Assembly (NCBI GenBank): GCA_020073525.1
Contig: JAIQFA010000001.1
Span: forward strand, 62,001 to 126,000
Direction: 5' to 3'
From: Terriglobia bacterium
GTDB taxonomy: Bacteria; Acidobacteriota; Terriglobia; Terriglobales; Acidobacteriaceae
DNA length: 64,000 bases
In this document: piece after piece, positions 10,463 through 18,671 of the stretch
How positions within the stretch are numbered: position 1 is the first letter of the stretch
Layout: every line of letters begins with the position of its first letter
Notes under the pieces: generated by a model
Database searches by the model: none
Told to the model about the DNA's origin: nothing
The model's input: the letters and a program-made list of their open reading frames with translations, nothing else
Translations under genes and position numbers: made by a program

Positions 10463-10905
10463 CTAGGGCTTCCATACTGAAAACTGTTTTGCCGTCTTGC
10501 TGTGCAGGGCCGAGTGGACTTTGGTGAGCAGCGAATTTCTCGTAAACGGGCTTTTCCAGAAACTCGTTCTCCGGCATCGCTCGGCCGCCCCGAGCAACCA
10601 GGTCGCGGCATATCCCGACATGAACAACACACGAAGATTCGGGTAGGCTTCCCTAGGTTTTTTCCGCAAGCCAACTTCCGTTTCTTTTCGGCATGATGAC
10701 ATCCGTGAGGAGCACATCGATTGCTGGTTTCGAAGCCTGAAGAATGTCTAGCGCCGTTTCCGGGGCCTTGGCCGCGATGACTTGGTAACCGGCACCTTGC
10801 AGCATGCCGACTATGAGTTCGCGCAAAGCGTCATCATCTTCCACCACCATGATCGTTTCCGATCCTCGCGGAAGGTCGGTCTTTTCGTGGGTTGGCACCA
10901 GATGG
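10463..10905 (-). pseudogene. Remnant of a hybrid histidine kinase receiver (REC) domain, multiply frameshifted
   Basis: One frame carries SETIMVVEDDDALRELIVGM and LLTDVIMPKRNG, the acidic pair and phospho-acceptor Asp of a receiver domain. A second frame continues REAYPNLRVLFMSGYAA. The conserved ENEFLEKP block with the key Lys appears in a third frame, and the second frame resumes with FTRNSLLTKVHSALHS. At least three frameshifts are needed to reassemble the domain. No kinase core lies upstream: the sequence breaks near 10905 into an opposite-strand sigma-54 activator fragment. A genuine decayed gene is more likely than three independent sequencing errors. Confidence 0.75.
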
Positions 10906-11565
10906 TCTCCATTTTTCTCGACGAGATCGGGGAGTTGTCGCCGGAAGCGCAAGCCAAACTGCTTCGAGTCCTGCAAGACCATCAGGTGCGAAGAGTCGGG
11001 TCACTCGTTTCCCGAAACATTGACGTGCGCGTCATCGCGGCTACGCATCGCAATCTGAAAACCATGGTCCGCGAGGGCAAATTCCGCGAGGACTTGTACT
11101 ACCGCCTGGCAGTGGCCGAAATTACGCTGCCGACCCTGGCCGATCGACGGGAAGACCTGCCGCTGCTGCAGAGGTACGTCCTGGAAAAGTTTGCAGCTGA
11201 ATATGAAAAGCCAATGGCCGCTATCGTCCGCAGGGCACAGACTCGTCTGGCAGCCTACCCGTGGCCGGGAAATATCCGGGAGCTCGAAAATGTGATCGAC
11301 AACGCTTGCATGATGGTGGATGGGTCCCTCATTGACATCAATGATCTTCCGGAAAGGTTTCGCGGTCCGCTTATCGTTGAGACCCCGGTAGACGAGAGCT
11401 ATCTCTCGCTGGAGGAGGTGCAGAGGCGTCACGTGCTGCGCGTGCTGGAGGGGGGTCGGCGGGAACAAAGCACGAGCTGCAGAAATCCTTGGTATCAGCC
11501 GTGCAACTATTTACCAACTTCTCTCCAGGATGAAACTTGAAGAACCGAAAGATGAAAGCGCGTAA
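10906..11565 (+). pseudogene. C-terminal half of an NtrC-type sigma-54 activator, truncated and frameshifted
   Basis: Coding similarity starts abruptly at the Walker B block (IFLDEIGELSPEAQAKLLRV), continues through the sensor and arginine-finger regions (NIDVRVIAATHRNL, REDLYYRLAV) and YPWPGNIRELENV, and ends in a Fis-type helix-turn-helix. The Walker A and sigma-54-contacting GAFTGA region are missing. At 11450-11455 a run of six G shifts the frame; with five G the HTH reads NKARAAEILGISRATIYQLL and stops at 11565. The piece abuts the opposite-strand REC remnant, so a rearrangement probably joined two truncated regulatory genes. Confidence 0.8.
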
Positions 11566-11645
11566 TGGCTGTATCACGCCTCTAGCTTCGATTGAATGGA
11601 CAGGTTTGCCCTACCAACTTTCTCTCTGGCTACCTTCGCCCCGGG

Positions 11646-12779
11646 TTACTTGATCGAAGCCTTCGTGGTCGTCGGCGCGGCTACCAGGTCCGGCGGCGGG
11701 CCGACGTTGTCGGGCAGCTTCCCGTTCAAGGAATCCAGGAACTGCAGCAAGTCATCACGCTCGTCAAAAGTGAGGAAGTCAAGCGCGTGGATTTGCTTGT
11801 CCAGATGATCGTTCATATTGCCGCCGCCAATGTAGTGCGCGAGCGCATCTTTCACCGTGGGGAAACTCCCGTCGTGCATGTAAGGCTCGCGGTGCGCGAG
11901 ATTGCGCAGCGTAGGGGTCTTGAACGAACCCATGTCCTCATCTTTCTTGGTTTGGCTGAAGCGGCCCACATCGTTCAGATGGCCGCGCGTGTCCGCTCCG
12001 ATGCCCAGGTTGTGGAACTTATTGTCGGTGAGGAGCGCGCTGGTCTTGCCAATCGTGTGGCATACCTCGCAGTTGGCTTTCTTCGGGTCGGTGAAGATTT
12101 TCAGGCCGCGCTGCGCCGCCGGGGAGAGCGCTTTCTTGTCGTGTCCATAGTAAAAGCGGTCAAAGGGTGAATCGCCTGCGATCACCGTCCGCTCGAACGA
12201 AGCAATGGACTTGGCCGCAAGGTCAATGTTGATCTGTTCCGTACCCCATGCCTGCTTAAAGAGCGCTACGTATTTAGGGTCCGCCTGCAGGCGCTTCACG
12301 ACTCCATCGAGCGAGTGCGCCATTTCCACAGGGTTAGCCATGGGCCCCTTCGCCTGTTCTTCGAGACTCGGGGCGCGGCCATCCCAGAATTGCAGGGCGT
12401 TGTAGGCGGAATTGATGACTGTGGGCGCGTGGCGATTGCCGGTTTTCTTGCCCACGCCGAACGAGACCTGGTTCTTATCGGAAAAGGCGAACTGCGGCGC
12501 ATGGCAGGAGGCACAGGAGATGGTGCCGTCCACCGAGAGTTGCGGGTCGTAATAAAGGCGGCGACCGAGGGCAATCGTGTCTTCGGTCGGAGGGTTATCC
12601 GCCGGAATCGGCACCGGGGGCAGACCAAGAGGTGCCTTGATCTGAATCGTCTTGCCTACCGGGAGAACCGCGGCACCTGCGGATGACTGGGCGTCCGCGC
12701 CCAAGACGAAACTCGCAGCAATCAGCGTCAGAACCACCACCGACAAGCCAAGGCACCACACTTTGCTCATGTTGTTCAT
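11646..12779 (-). CDS. Di-haem cytochrome c peroxidase (CCP/MauG family)
   Basis: 377 aa with an N-terminal signal/anchor. Two haem c motifs are visible, CASCH at residues 89-93 and CEVCH at 237-241, with a typical spacing and the family blocks FWDGRAPSLEEQA, NPVEMA and FKTPTLRNLA. These enzymes reduce hydrogen peroxide in the periplasm with electrons from cytochrome c. The ATG at 12779 is chosen because GGAGG lies 9 bases upstream; an extension of 16 codons with many basic residues is unlikely. It needs the cytochrome c maturation system encoded at 55.1-58.3 kb. Confidence 0.9.
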   Translation of the reverse strand: MNNMSKVWCLGLSVVVLTLIAASFVLGADAQSSAGAAVLPVGKTIQIKAPLGLPPVPIPADNPPTEDTIALGRRLYYDPQLSVDGTISCASCHAPQFAFSDKNQVSFGVGKKTGNRHAPTVINSAYNALQFWDGRAPSLEEQAKGPMANPVEMAHSLDGVVKRLQADPKYVALFKQAWGTEQINIDLAAKSIASFERTVIAGDSPFDRFYYGHDKKALSPAAQRGLKIFTDPKKANCEVCHTIGKTSALLTDNKFHNLGIGADTRGHLNDVGRFSQTKKDEDMGSFKTPTLRNLAHREPYMHDGSFPTVKDALAHYIGGGNMNDHLDKQIHALDFLTFDERDDLLQFLDSLNGKLPDNVGPPPDLVAAPTTTKASIK

Positions 12780-12876
12780 CGGAACAAACCTCCGCTTCTT
12801 TCGCAGGTTACGCTTCCGGGCGGCCAAAATTCAGTGACGAATGACACAGGGTTCGGCCCGTTTTTTCGCTGCAGGA

Positions 12877-13656
12877 TTACCCTACCTGCACGCTCAGCAT
12901 CGATATGGACCCTCCGTCGACGCCTTCGACGGGAAAAGTGATGACTTCCCCTTGCTGGCGGCTGCCCAGCACGTAAAGCAGCGGGAGGTAGTGATCCGGA
13001 GTCGGAATCGAAAGCTGCGCCTCGGGCCCGAGGTTCTCGTAATAGATGAGCGGCTGGTATTCGCCGGCGACCATCATCTCCCTGGCTTCTTTCTCGAAAA
13101 GGATCGCCCAATCGTACGGATCGGGCATGTGTCGTCCCCAGGCATAGGCGTGAAGATTGTGGACCAGATTTCCGCTGCCTACAATCAGAATACGTTCGCC
13201 CCGCAGTGGTGCCAGCCTTCTGCCGATCTCGAAGTGGAAGGATGCTGGCTGAGTTTCGTCAATACTAAGTTGTACGACGGGCACATCGGCGTCGGGATAT
13301 GCGTGCTTGAGCACAGACCATGTTCCATGATCGAGCCCCCATGAGCTGTCGAATCGAATCGGCAGAGGTTTCAGCATTTCCTGCACTCGACGGGCAAGGT
13401 CTGGATCGCCCGGGGCCGGGTACTCCACCTGGTAGAGTTCCCGCGGAAAGCCGCCGAAATCGTGAATCGTCTTCGGAGAGGTGCTGATAGTAACGCCCGT
13501 TCCAGGTACAAACCAATGCGCGGAGATTGACAAGATGGCCTTTGGCTTTGGCGTCTGCTTCCCGATTTGCCGCCATCCCGCGGTGTAGGCGTTATCCGAC
13601 AGGGCATTCATGGGATTTCCGTGTCCAAAGAATATTGCGGGCAATATTTCAGCCAT
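12877..13656 (-). CDS. ygiD: Class III extradiol dioxygenase, 4,5-DOPA dioxygenase family (YgiD-like)
   Basis: 259 aa, usual length. Metal-ligand histidines are recognisable: His12 in FFGHGNP, His47 in SISAHWF, and the later GLDHGTW and GSGNLVHNLHAY blocks. Family members open aromatic ring diols such as L-DOPA; the physiological substrate in bacteria is not known. GAAGGGATGC precedes the ATG as ribosome binding site. It is followed on the same strand by the di-haem peroxidase about 100 bp away, so co-transcription is possible. Confidence 0.85.
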   Translation of the reverse strand: MAEILPAIFFGHGNPMNALSDNAYTAGWRQIGKQTPKPKAILSISAHWFVPGTGVTISTSPKTIHDFGGFPRELYQVEYPAPGDPDLARRVQEMLKPLPIRFDSSWGLDHGTWSVLKHAYPDADVPVVQLSIDETQPASFHFEIGRRLAPLRGERILIVGSGNLVHNLHAYAWGRHMPDPYDWAILFEKEAREMMVAGEYQPLIYYENLGPEAQLSIPTPDHYLPLLYVLGSRQQGEVITFPVEGVDGGSISMLSVQVG

Positions 13657-14046
13657 TCGTGCATCCCTTCCATGTCGATTATATTTGGTCCAACCGGAGG
13701 TTTTTCCACGAGTGGCTTTTCAGGCAGGGGTGAAGGAAAAACGGCTTGGCTCTCGTTCTAGGGAATAAGGCTTGACGCGATAAATCGCGACGATCGTGAA
13801 ATGGCTGCCTTCCTTTCCGCACTATTCTTTACGGTAGTATGAGCGTCAAAAAGGATTCCCAGCACGGCTATCTTATTTCGTTCCAGTAGGAAGGGCAGGT
13901 TTGTGCAGTTCCGGGCACCCCGGACTGAACGTCTAACATCACAGAACTGAAGTCGATTTGCGCGAAGACTGCGGATTGAACCCGAAAGTAATTTCGGCGG
14001 CTGCTATCCCGTAGGTAGCAGTTTCCACGAAGTGAAGGAGGTCAAC
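13657..14046. other. 390-bp intergenic region between divergent genes
   Basis: No convincing ORF. Short hairpins occur (tccgggcaccccgga near 13906-13922, and ctgcta paired with tagcag near 14002-14020 just before the ribosome binding site of the next gene). A TTGACG hexamer near 13771 is a possible -35 without a good -10. I see no recognisable riboswitch. Confidence 0.4.
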
Positions 14047-15099
14047 ATGACCCGCAAGGCAACCAAAGAACATCGGCGTCCAATGAATGTGTATGTGCGG
14101 CGAGGCTCCCGAGCGGAGCACGCTTTCCGGAAACGCGCTCGGTCTGCCGTGCCCGAGGCGATTGTACCCGGCATTGCCCCGACTCCAGAACACGATCTCA
14201 AGTTTCAAGGCGGGAAAACAATTCAGGACCTTCGATTCATGAATTTCTATGTTGGCGGTGGTGCCTGGAACCAGGGCGATATCGCAAACATCGACAAAGC
14301 ATTGTCCGCGGCGATGTCCGACACGGATCTCAACAACGTGATGGTGCAGTACTTTCCCGGTCCAATTACCACCAATTTTGACGGTTCGCAGACGCTGCCC
14401 GGCGCCGGGCCGCAGGTCATGTCACAAGGGGATGTCGAGCAACTGGTGACGACGCTTCACACCGATGGAAAATTGGCCGGGCATGACCTGGTTTCGACGG
14501 TTTTCAATTTCATGCTCCCGCCCGGAACTGTGCTGAACACCGACACGACCACCACTGGTGGGGGGCAACAAGTGATCGCTGCAGTCAAGAGCCAGGCGAT
14601 CGCCAAGAAAACACACGTCATCGTTCCCAAAGATGAAGATGATTCGCTCAACGGACTGGGCGGCTACCACGGCTCCGTTCATGTCTCCGGTACCGACACT
14701 GTCTATTACGCGGTTGGCGTTTACTCACAGACTGAAGCGGACGGAACGGTGAACGGAATTCCGGTGTTCGACCAGTCTTGGAAAAATGTCGTCGCGACGT
14801 TCTATCACGAACTGAATGAGGCGCGAACCGATGCGGACGTGGAAGATGCCATCCGCGCCGGGAACGACCCCAATGCCGACTCCTTCCTGGGATGGGTGTC
14901 GGATCAAGGTGAAGAGATCGGCGACTTCCCAGTATCCGAGGCCGGGGGCGATTTGACGGAAGTATTTCAGGAGGTGGAACTGACTGACAACAGCGGCAAA
15001 GTTCCTATCCAGTTCATGTATTCGGATGCGATCCACGGCCCCGAAGGGCCGATCGCAAATCCGAATCCACCTGTCCAGGCCCTGAAACGCAGCGCATAA
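14047..15099 (+). CDS. Unrecognised protein with HELNE and EEIGD motifs
   Basis: 350 aa, without a classical signal peptide (the N-terminus is strongly basic). The central part (GGGAWNQGDIANIDKAL, DLVSTVFNFMLPPG, GLGGYHGSVHV) and the C-terminal HELNEARTD at residues 254-262 plus GEEIGDF at 288-294 suggest one globular protein. The HELxEAxTD and EEIGD pair resembles motifs I remember from predicted secreted metal-dependent proteins carrying SHELAEAVTDP and GEEIGDLC, so a metal site is plausible but not shown. The ATG at 14047 sits 4 bases after AAGGAGGT, one of the strongest ribosome binding sites in the window. It is monocistronic, ending in a repeat shared with msrA. Confidence 0.7.
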   Translation: MTRKATKEHRRPMNVYVRRGSRAEHAFRKRARSAVPEAIVPGIAPTPEHDLKFQGGKTIQDLRFMNFYVGGGAWNQGDIANIDKALSAAMSDTDLNNVMVQYFPGPITTNFDGSQTLPGAGPQVMSQGDVEQLVTTLHTDGKLAGHDLVSTVFNFMLPPGTVLNTDTTTTGGGQQVIAAVKSQAIAKKTHVIVPKDEDDSLNGLGGYHGSVHVSGTDTVYYAVGVYSQTEADGTVNGIPVFDQSWKNVVATFYHELNEARTDADVEDAIRAGNDPNADSFLGWVSDQGEEIGDFPVSEAGGDLTEVFQEVELTDNSGKVPIQFMYSDAIHGPEGPIANPNPPVQALKRSA

Positions 15100-15203
15100 C
15101 CACCACGAGGGCACAGAGGAACGCGGGGTACTACTTCGTATCCCTTCGTGCCCTTAGTGGTTAAAGGTTTCCTCCGTGTTCCCCCGTGCCCTCTGTGGTT
15201 AGG
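15099..15203. repeat. Three degenerate copies of a CCACAGAGGGCACG-type repeat between convergent genes
   Basis: One copy reads accacgagggcacagagg on the plus strand (about 15101-15118). Two inverted copies follow (ttcgtgcccttagtggtt about 15143-15160, and ccgtgccctctgtggtt about 15183-15200). Inverted copies can fold together and may act as a bidirectional transcription end. The pattern resembles a simple dispersed repeat seen in many soil bacteria. Confidence 0.6.
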
Positions 15204-15211
15204 AATTTGGG

Positions 15212-15889
15212 TTACTTACCAGTGTAAAGATCCGGAAACTGTTGCCGTAGATGCGTAACTTTTGGCGCGTCGTTGTAAGCGATGTAAGGGTTATCAGGAT
15301 GGCGCGTAGCGTAGTCCTGGTGGTAGGCCTCGGCCGGGTAGAACGCCTTCAGCGGAACGATCTGAGTCACAATCGGACGCGGGAAGACTCTGGTTTTGTC
15401 GAGCTGCGTAATGTAGGCCTCGGCAATTCGCTTCTGCTCCTCGTTACCAACGAAAATCGACGAACGATATTGCGTGCCGGTGTCCGGCCCCTGGCGGTTC
15501 AACTCTGTGGGATCGTGGGCGACGGAGAAGAACACCCGCAGCAGTTGGCCGTAGGTGATCTGCGAAGGATCGTAAGTGATCTTCACTGATTCCGCGTGTC
15601 CGGTATCGCCATTGCTGACCAATTCGTACTCCGCCGTATTGGAAGTACCGCCGGAGTAGCCCGATGTCGCGCTGATCACGCCTTTCACATGCTGGAAGAC
15701 GGCCTGAATACCCCAGAAGCAACCCCCGGCAATGACCGCGGTTTGCTGAGACTTGGTGGTCGCCAGCGCGGCGTCCACAGCGGGATTCGGGACAGCCGTA
15801 GCCGACCGCTCGCCGGCATTGCAGGCGACTACGCCCGCGAGGGTTACCATCAAGATCAGCGCAGAGATCCGCGAAGTAAAGCTGGACAT
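15212..15889 (-). CDS. msrA: Peptide-methionine (S)-S-oxide reductase, lipoprotein form
   Basis: 225 aa. The catalytic GCFWG is at residues 56-60 (Cys57 nucleophile), with the family blocks SGYSGG, GHAESVKITYDP and DPTELNRQGPDTGTQYRS. It repairs S-sulfoxide methionine in proteins. The N-terminus ends in a lipobox-like GVVAC with Cys at residue 23, so the enzyme is probably exported and lipidated, acting on oxidised envelope proteins. ATG 15889 is preferred because AAGGAG lies 6 bases upstream; an earlier ATG adds eight residues. Resolving cysteines near the C-terminus are not evident, so recycling may use another thiol donor. Confidence 0.92.
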   Translation of the reverse strand: MSSFTSRISALILMVTLAGVVACNAGERSATAVPNPAVDAALATTKSQQTAVIAGGCFWGIQAVFQHVKGVISATSGYSGGTSNTAEYELVSNGDTGHAESVKITYDPSQITYGQLLRVFFSVAHDPTELNRQGPDTGTQYRSSIFVGNEEQKRIAEAYITQLDKTRVFPRPIVTQIVPLKAFYPAEAYHQDYATRHPDNPYIAYNDAPKVTHLRQQFPDLYTGK

Positions 15890-15960
15890 AACGAACTCCT
15901 TCGAACCGCCCATGATTGTTATCGAGCGCCTGTTGAATAGAGTCGTCAGCGGCAGAAAAG

Positions 15961-16012
15961 TTTCGGGGGGGGGGTTGATGGTGGAGCGCCGGGCGCCCCG
16001 CCCGGCCTAAAT
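15961..16012. repeat. Ten-G tract and GC-rich palindrome
   Basis: A run of ten G begins at about 15965, followed at about 15985-16008 by gcgccgggcgccccgcccggc, which can form a strong hairpin of the same GCCGGGCG type as seen near 24345 and 47450. It lies between msrA and the anti-sigma gene. The G run is a likely place for length error. Confidence 0.5.
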
Positions 16013-16065
16013 CAAGGAGGCGAAATGGGACGGGGGAGATCACAGTTGCTGCCTCACGTGACTCA

Positions 16066-16608
16066 TTACGCTTTGACCAGGTACTTCCTCATGCAGCGCA
16101 CACAAGGCGCATACCCCTCCCGCGATGCTTCGGCGGCGGTGACCGTGCGTAGCTTGTTCTTCTCATGGATAAATTCGCATCCGGCGCGGTGAAACAGTTT
16201 CCCATCTTCCGAAACCACCACCATCATGTCCGGAGGCACTCCGCTGCCGGGCTGGGCGTGTTCCGAGCGGAGTTCCGGTTCGCGAAACGTGGAGCTACGG
16301 GCCACCTCCAGAGTGCCGACGACGAGGCATGCCGCGGCGGCAGCGACCATCCATCCTAAAAAGCTTCTCCGGCTGCTTGGCATATTCTGATCCAGCCGCC
16401 GATGTAGGCGCTGGCTGTATCCGAGCGGCACTTCGAGCATGCGTTCGTCGCCATAGAGCTCGATGACATTGCGCGTGCCGTTCACCACGGCGGCACAACG
16501 CGTGCATCCGCGAATGTGATCCTCGATCGCCACGCGCAAAGTGGGTTCGACTTCGCCATCGAGATAGTTTGAAACCTCGCGCCACACTTCTTCGCAGTTG
16601 ACTACCAT
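16066..16608 (-). CDS. Anti-sigma factor with zinc-finger (ZAS) domain and C-terminal cysteine domain
   Basis: 180 aa. The N-terminus has the anti-sigma zinc motif HIRGCTRC (His-x3-Cys-x2-Cys, residues about 31-38). A hydrophobic segment WMVAAAAACLVVG (about 86-98) is a membrane anchor. The outer part ends in FHRAGCEF and APCVRCMRK, a second His/Cys cluster that could bind metal or respond to redox state. It overlaps the sigma-factor gene by 7 bp, the usual arrangement for a cognate pair. It is predicted to hold the sigma factor at the membrane until a signal in the envelope releases it. The signal is unknown. Confidence 0.85.
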   Translation of the reverse strand: MVVNCEEVWREVSNYLDGEVEPTLRVAIEDHIRGCTRCAAVVNGTRNVIELYGDERMLEVPLGYSQRLHRRLDQNMPSSRRSFLGWMVAAAAACLVVGTLEVARSSTFREPELRSEHAQPGSGVPPDMMVVVSEDGKLFHRAGCEFIHEKNKLRTVTAAEASREGYAPCVRCMRKYLVKA

Positions 16609-17258
16609 GGCTTGGTCCCCTTTTCAAAAGACAACTTGCTGCTCCAGGCGCCGCCCAGTCCAGGTGCGAGCAGATCGCGCAGCATCAGCCGGGCCCGCAG
16701 TAATCGAGTCTTGACCGATGCGGTAGAGATGCCGAGGGTTTTGGCGGTCTCGTCGATACTGAGGTGCTGCATGTCACGCAGTACGAAAACTTCACGGTAG
16801 ATTTGTCCCAGCTTGGCCAGCGCCTCGGCAAGCTTTTGCCGAACCTCGTTGCGCTCCAGCGTTTCCGACGGAATCTCGCGCCAGTCCGCGAAGTCGCGTG
16901 GCGTGTAGTTGCCCTCTTCGTCCTGCCGGTCCGCGATCGGTTCCATGATGTTGGCGTGTGCTTTCCTTCTTCGCATGCGCGCCTCGTTCACGGTGATCTG
17001 GATGAGCCAGGTGCTGAAGCGCGCCTCTTCGCGAAACTGCCGGATGTGTTTGAAAGCCTTCAACACCGCCTCCTGGGCCGCATCCTCGGCGTCGGCTTCG
17101 TTCCTCAGAATCGCAAAAGCGGCGGCATACACGCGGCGTTCATAGGGGCGGATCAATTCATAGAAAAGTTCGTGTTCGCCGTCGCGGACGCGCCGGATCA
17201 GCATCGCTTCGTTCAATTGTTCGGCTGGACGTTCCAGCGAAATCAATTTTCCCGGCAT
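16602..17258 (-). CDS. ECF-type RNA polymerase sigma factor
   Basis: 218 aa. Region 2 is visible (YELIRPYERRVYAAAFAIL, DAEDAAQEAVLKAFKHI, FSTWLIQITVNEARM), then a linker rich in acidic residues and region 4 (VFVLRDMQHLSIDETAKTLG, ASVKTRLLRARLMLR). It belongs to the RpoE-like ECF group. The ATG follows GAGGAACG. The anti-sigma gene overlaps its 3' end. No GAACTT-type autoregulated promoter was recognised upstream; that region holds a palindromic repeat. Confidence 0.92.
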   Translation of the reverse strand: MPGKLISLERPAEQLNEAMLIRRVRDGEHELFYELIRPYERRVYAAAFAILRNEADAEDAAQEAVLKAFKHIRQFREEARFSTWLIQITVNEARMRRRKAHANIMEPIADRQDEEGNYTPRDFADWREIPSETLERNEVRQKLAEALAKLGQIYREVFVLRDMQHLSIDETAKTLGISTASVKTRLLRARLMLRDLLAPGLGGAWSSKLSFEKGTKPW

Positions 17259-17336
17259 CCGTTCCTCAGCGCACCACTGGATTCAACGTTGACCCGCCAG
17301 CATTATGCCCCATCAATCGAGCAATCAATATTTCCT

Positions 17337-17418
17337 GTAGAGACGCGGCTTGCCGCGTCTCCGCCGGCGCCTCCAGTTCTCCGATTAGGGCATGAGACGG
17401 CGCAAGCCCCGTTTCTAC
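17337..17418. repeat. Two halves of a GTAGAGACG(C/G)GGC palindromic element
   Basis: Left half gtagagacgcggcttgccgc with its downstream complement (17337-17362) forms a hairpin; right half gagacggcgcaagccccgtt plus tctac (17394-17418) is an eroded inverted partner. The same unit occurs near 44707-44771 and 49936-49966. The remaining 200 bp to the next start contain no gene I can support. Confidence 0.65.
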
Positions 17419-17622
17419 AAGCGGAGAAAACCTCGGATCGGCTTCTCCGGATTAATCTGATTCGCAAGTGCGAGGTAAGTTTCGGCTTTGCGTCGAATAT
17501 CGAGGTACGAGCACCCGCCACTTTTGTGCCATTTCGGCCCAATTCTCCACAGCCTTCCACTTGGTTGCCACTTGCATTCCCACATACAAGTTCCGGATAA
17601 TCATGGACGAGAGTTGAACCCC

Positions 17623-18513
17623 GTGTATCGCTACAGCCGTGCCGACTTGATGCGGATTCTCAGGCTTGCTCCTCGCCAGCTTCAAACCTGGGAGAAGGCG
17701 GGACTGGTAACGGCGGCCGAAGACTATTCCTTCGTCGATCTGGTGCAAATCAAGAAAGTGCGCGACCTCTGTGCCCAGCGGGTTCGTCCGGCCGTCATCC
17801 GGCAATCGCTGGAAGCCATGCAGAAACAGGTTGCCGGCATGGAGAATCCGCTGCTCGAGGCCGGCGCCTACCAGAGCGGACGCCGCATTGCTTTCCGGCA
17901 CCACGGGCGGCTAGTGGAGCCCATCGCCGGACAGTTCATGTTCGATTTCTCGTCCGAAGAAAGTAAGGTCGTGACCAGCCCGCCGCGAAACGGACCGGAA
18001 CTGGTGGTGACCGACGTTGCCGACTTGTTTGCGCGCGGGATCATGCTGGAAGAAAATCCCTCCACGCAGAGCGAGGCGATCGCTGTCTATCTAAAGGTTC
18101 TCGATATGGATCCCATTCACGCCGCCGCGCACATCAATCTGGGCACGCTCTACTACAACCGTCAGGAATATGCGCTCGCCGAAAGGCACTACCGTTCGGC
18201 GATTCAGATTGATCCGCGCTACGCGCTCGCCTATTTCGACTTGGGCAACGTGCTGGATGAGACCGGACGCGTCGAGGAAGCCATCAATACCTATAAGACC
18301 GCGATTCAGCTCGCACCCACCTACGCTGATGCGCACTACAATATCGCGCTGGCCTACGAAAAAATGCGCGAGCCTCGTAAAGCGCTGCAACACTGGCGCG
18401 CCTACGTGAAGCTCGACACCACCGGTCCCTGGACCGTACACGCCAAACACCAGATCCAGCGCATCCTGCAGGGCGATAGCCTGAAGCTGGTCCACTCCCG
18501 CAGGGCAAACTAA
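17623..18513 (+). CDS. MerR-type DNA-binding domain fused to TPR repeats
   Basis: 296 aa from a GTG start. The N-terminal 70 residues are MerR-like (YRYSRADLMRILRLAPRQLQ, WEKAGLVTAAEDYSF, LVQIKKVRDL). The C-terminal half has about four tetratricopeptide repeats (HAAAHINLGTLYYNRQEYAL, YALAYFDLGNVLDETGRVEE, YADAHYNIALAYEKMREPRK). It is probably a regulator with a protein-interaction module. GTG 17623 is chosen because the conserved family region begins at the YRYSRAD sequence; the GGACGAGAG ribosome binding site is a little distant. It is divergent from the sigma factor. Target genes are unknown. Confidence 0.8.
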   Translation: MYRYSRADLMRILRLAPRQLQTWEKAGLVTAAEDYSFVDLVQIKKVRDLCAQRVRPAVIRQSLEAMQKQVAGMENPLLEAGAYQSGRRIAFRHHGRLVEPIAGQFMFDFSSEESKVVTSPPRNGPELVVTDVADLFARGIMLEENPSTQSEAIAVYLKVLDMDPIHAAAHINLGTLYYNRQEYALAERHYRSAIQIDPRYALAYFDLGNVLDETGRVEEAINTYKTAIQLAPTYADAHYNIALAYEKMREPRKALQHWRAYVKLDTTGPWTVHAKHQIQRILQGDSLKLVHSRRAN

Positions 18514-18553
18514 GAAGCACACTCCAATCACTTGCGAAAAACTATCGTAGACC

Positions 18554-18590
18554 CTACAATAGGGCGCTATTGTAGAAAATCGATTTTCTA
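18554..18590. promoter_or_regulatory. Two adjoining perfect palindromes upstream of the GH3 gene
   Basis: First, ctacaatag-ggcg-ctattgtag (18554-18575, 9-bp arms). Second, tagaaaatcgattttcta (18573-18590, an 18-bp perfect palindrome) which shares three bases with it. They lie 80 bp before the GH3 start and 60 bp after the TPR gene. They could be an operator for the beta-glucosidase or a transcription end; there is no long T tract after the first hairpin, which favours an operator. Confidence 0.5.
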
Positions 18591-18671
18591 AAGAACCCAC
18601 GACGGTTTTGCGAAGTTTTTTGACAAACGGTTCCGTCATTCCGTCTCCGCGACGAGATTAAGAGGAGAACC

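Noticed and set aside
17452-17904. 150-codon minus-strand open frame
   Set aside because: Mostly antisense to the MerR-TPR gene; the non-overlapping end shows no domain.
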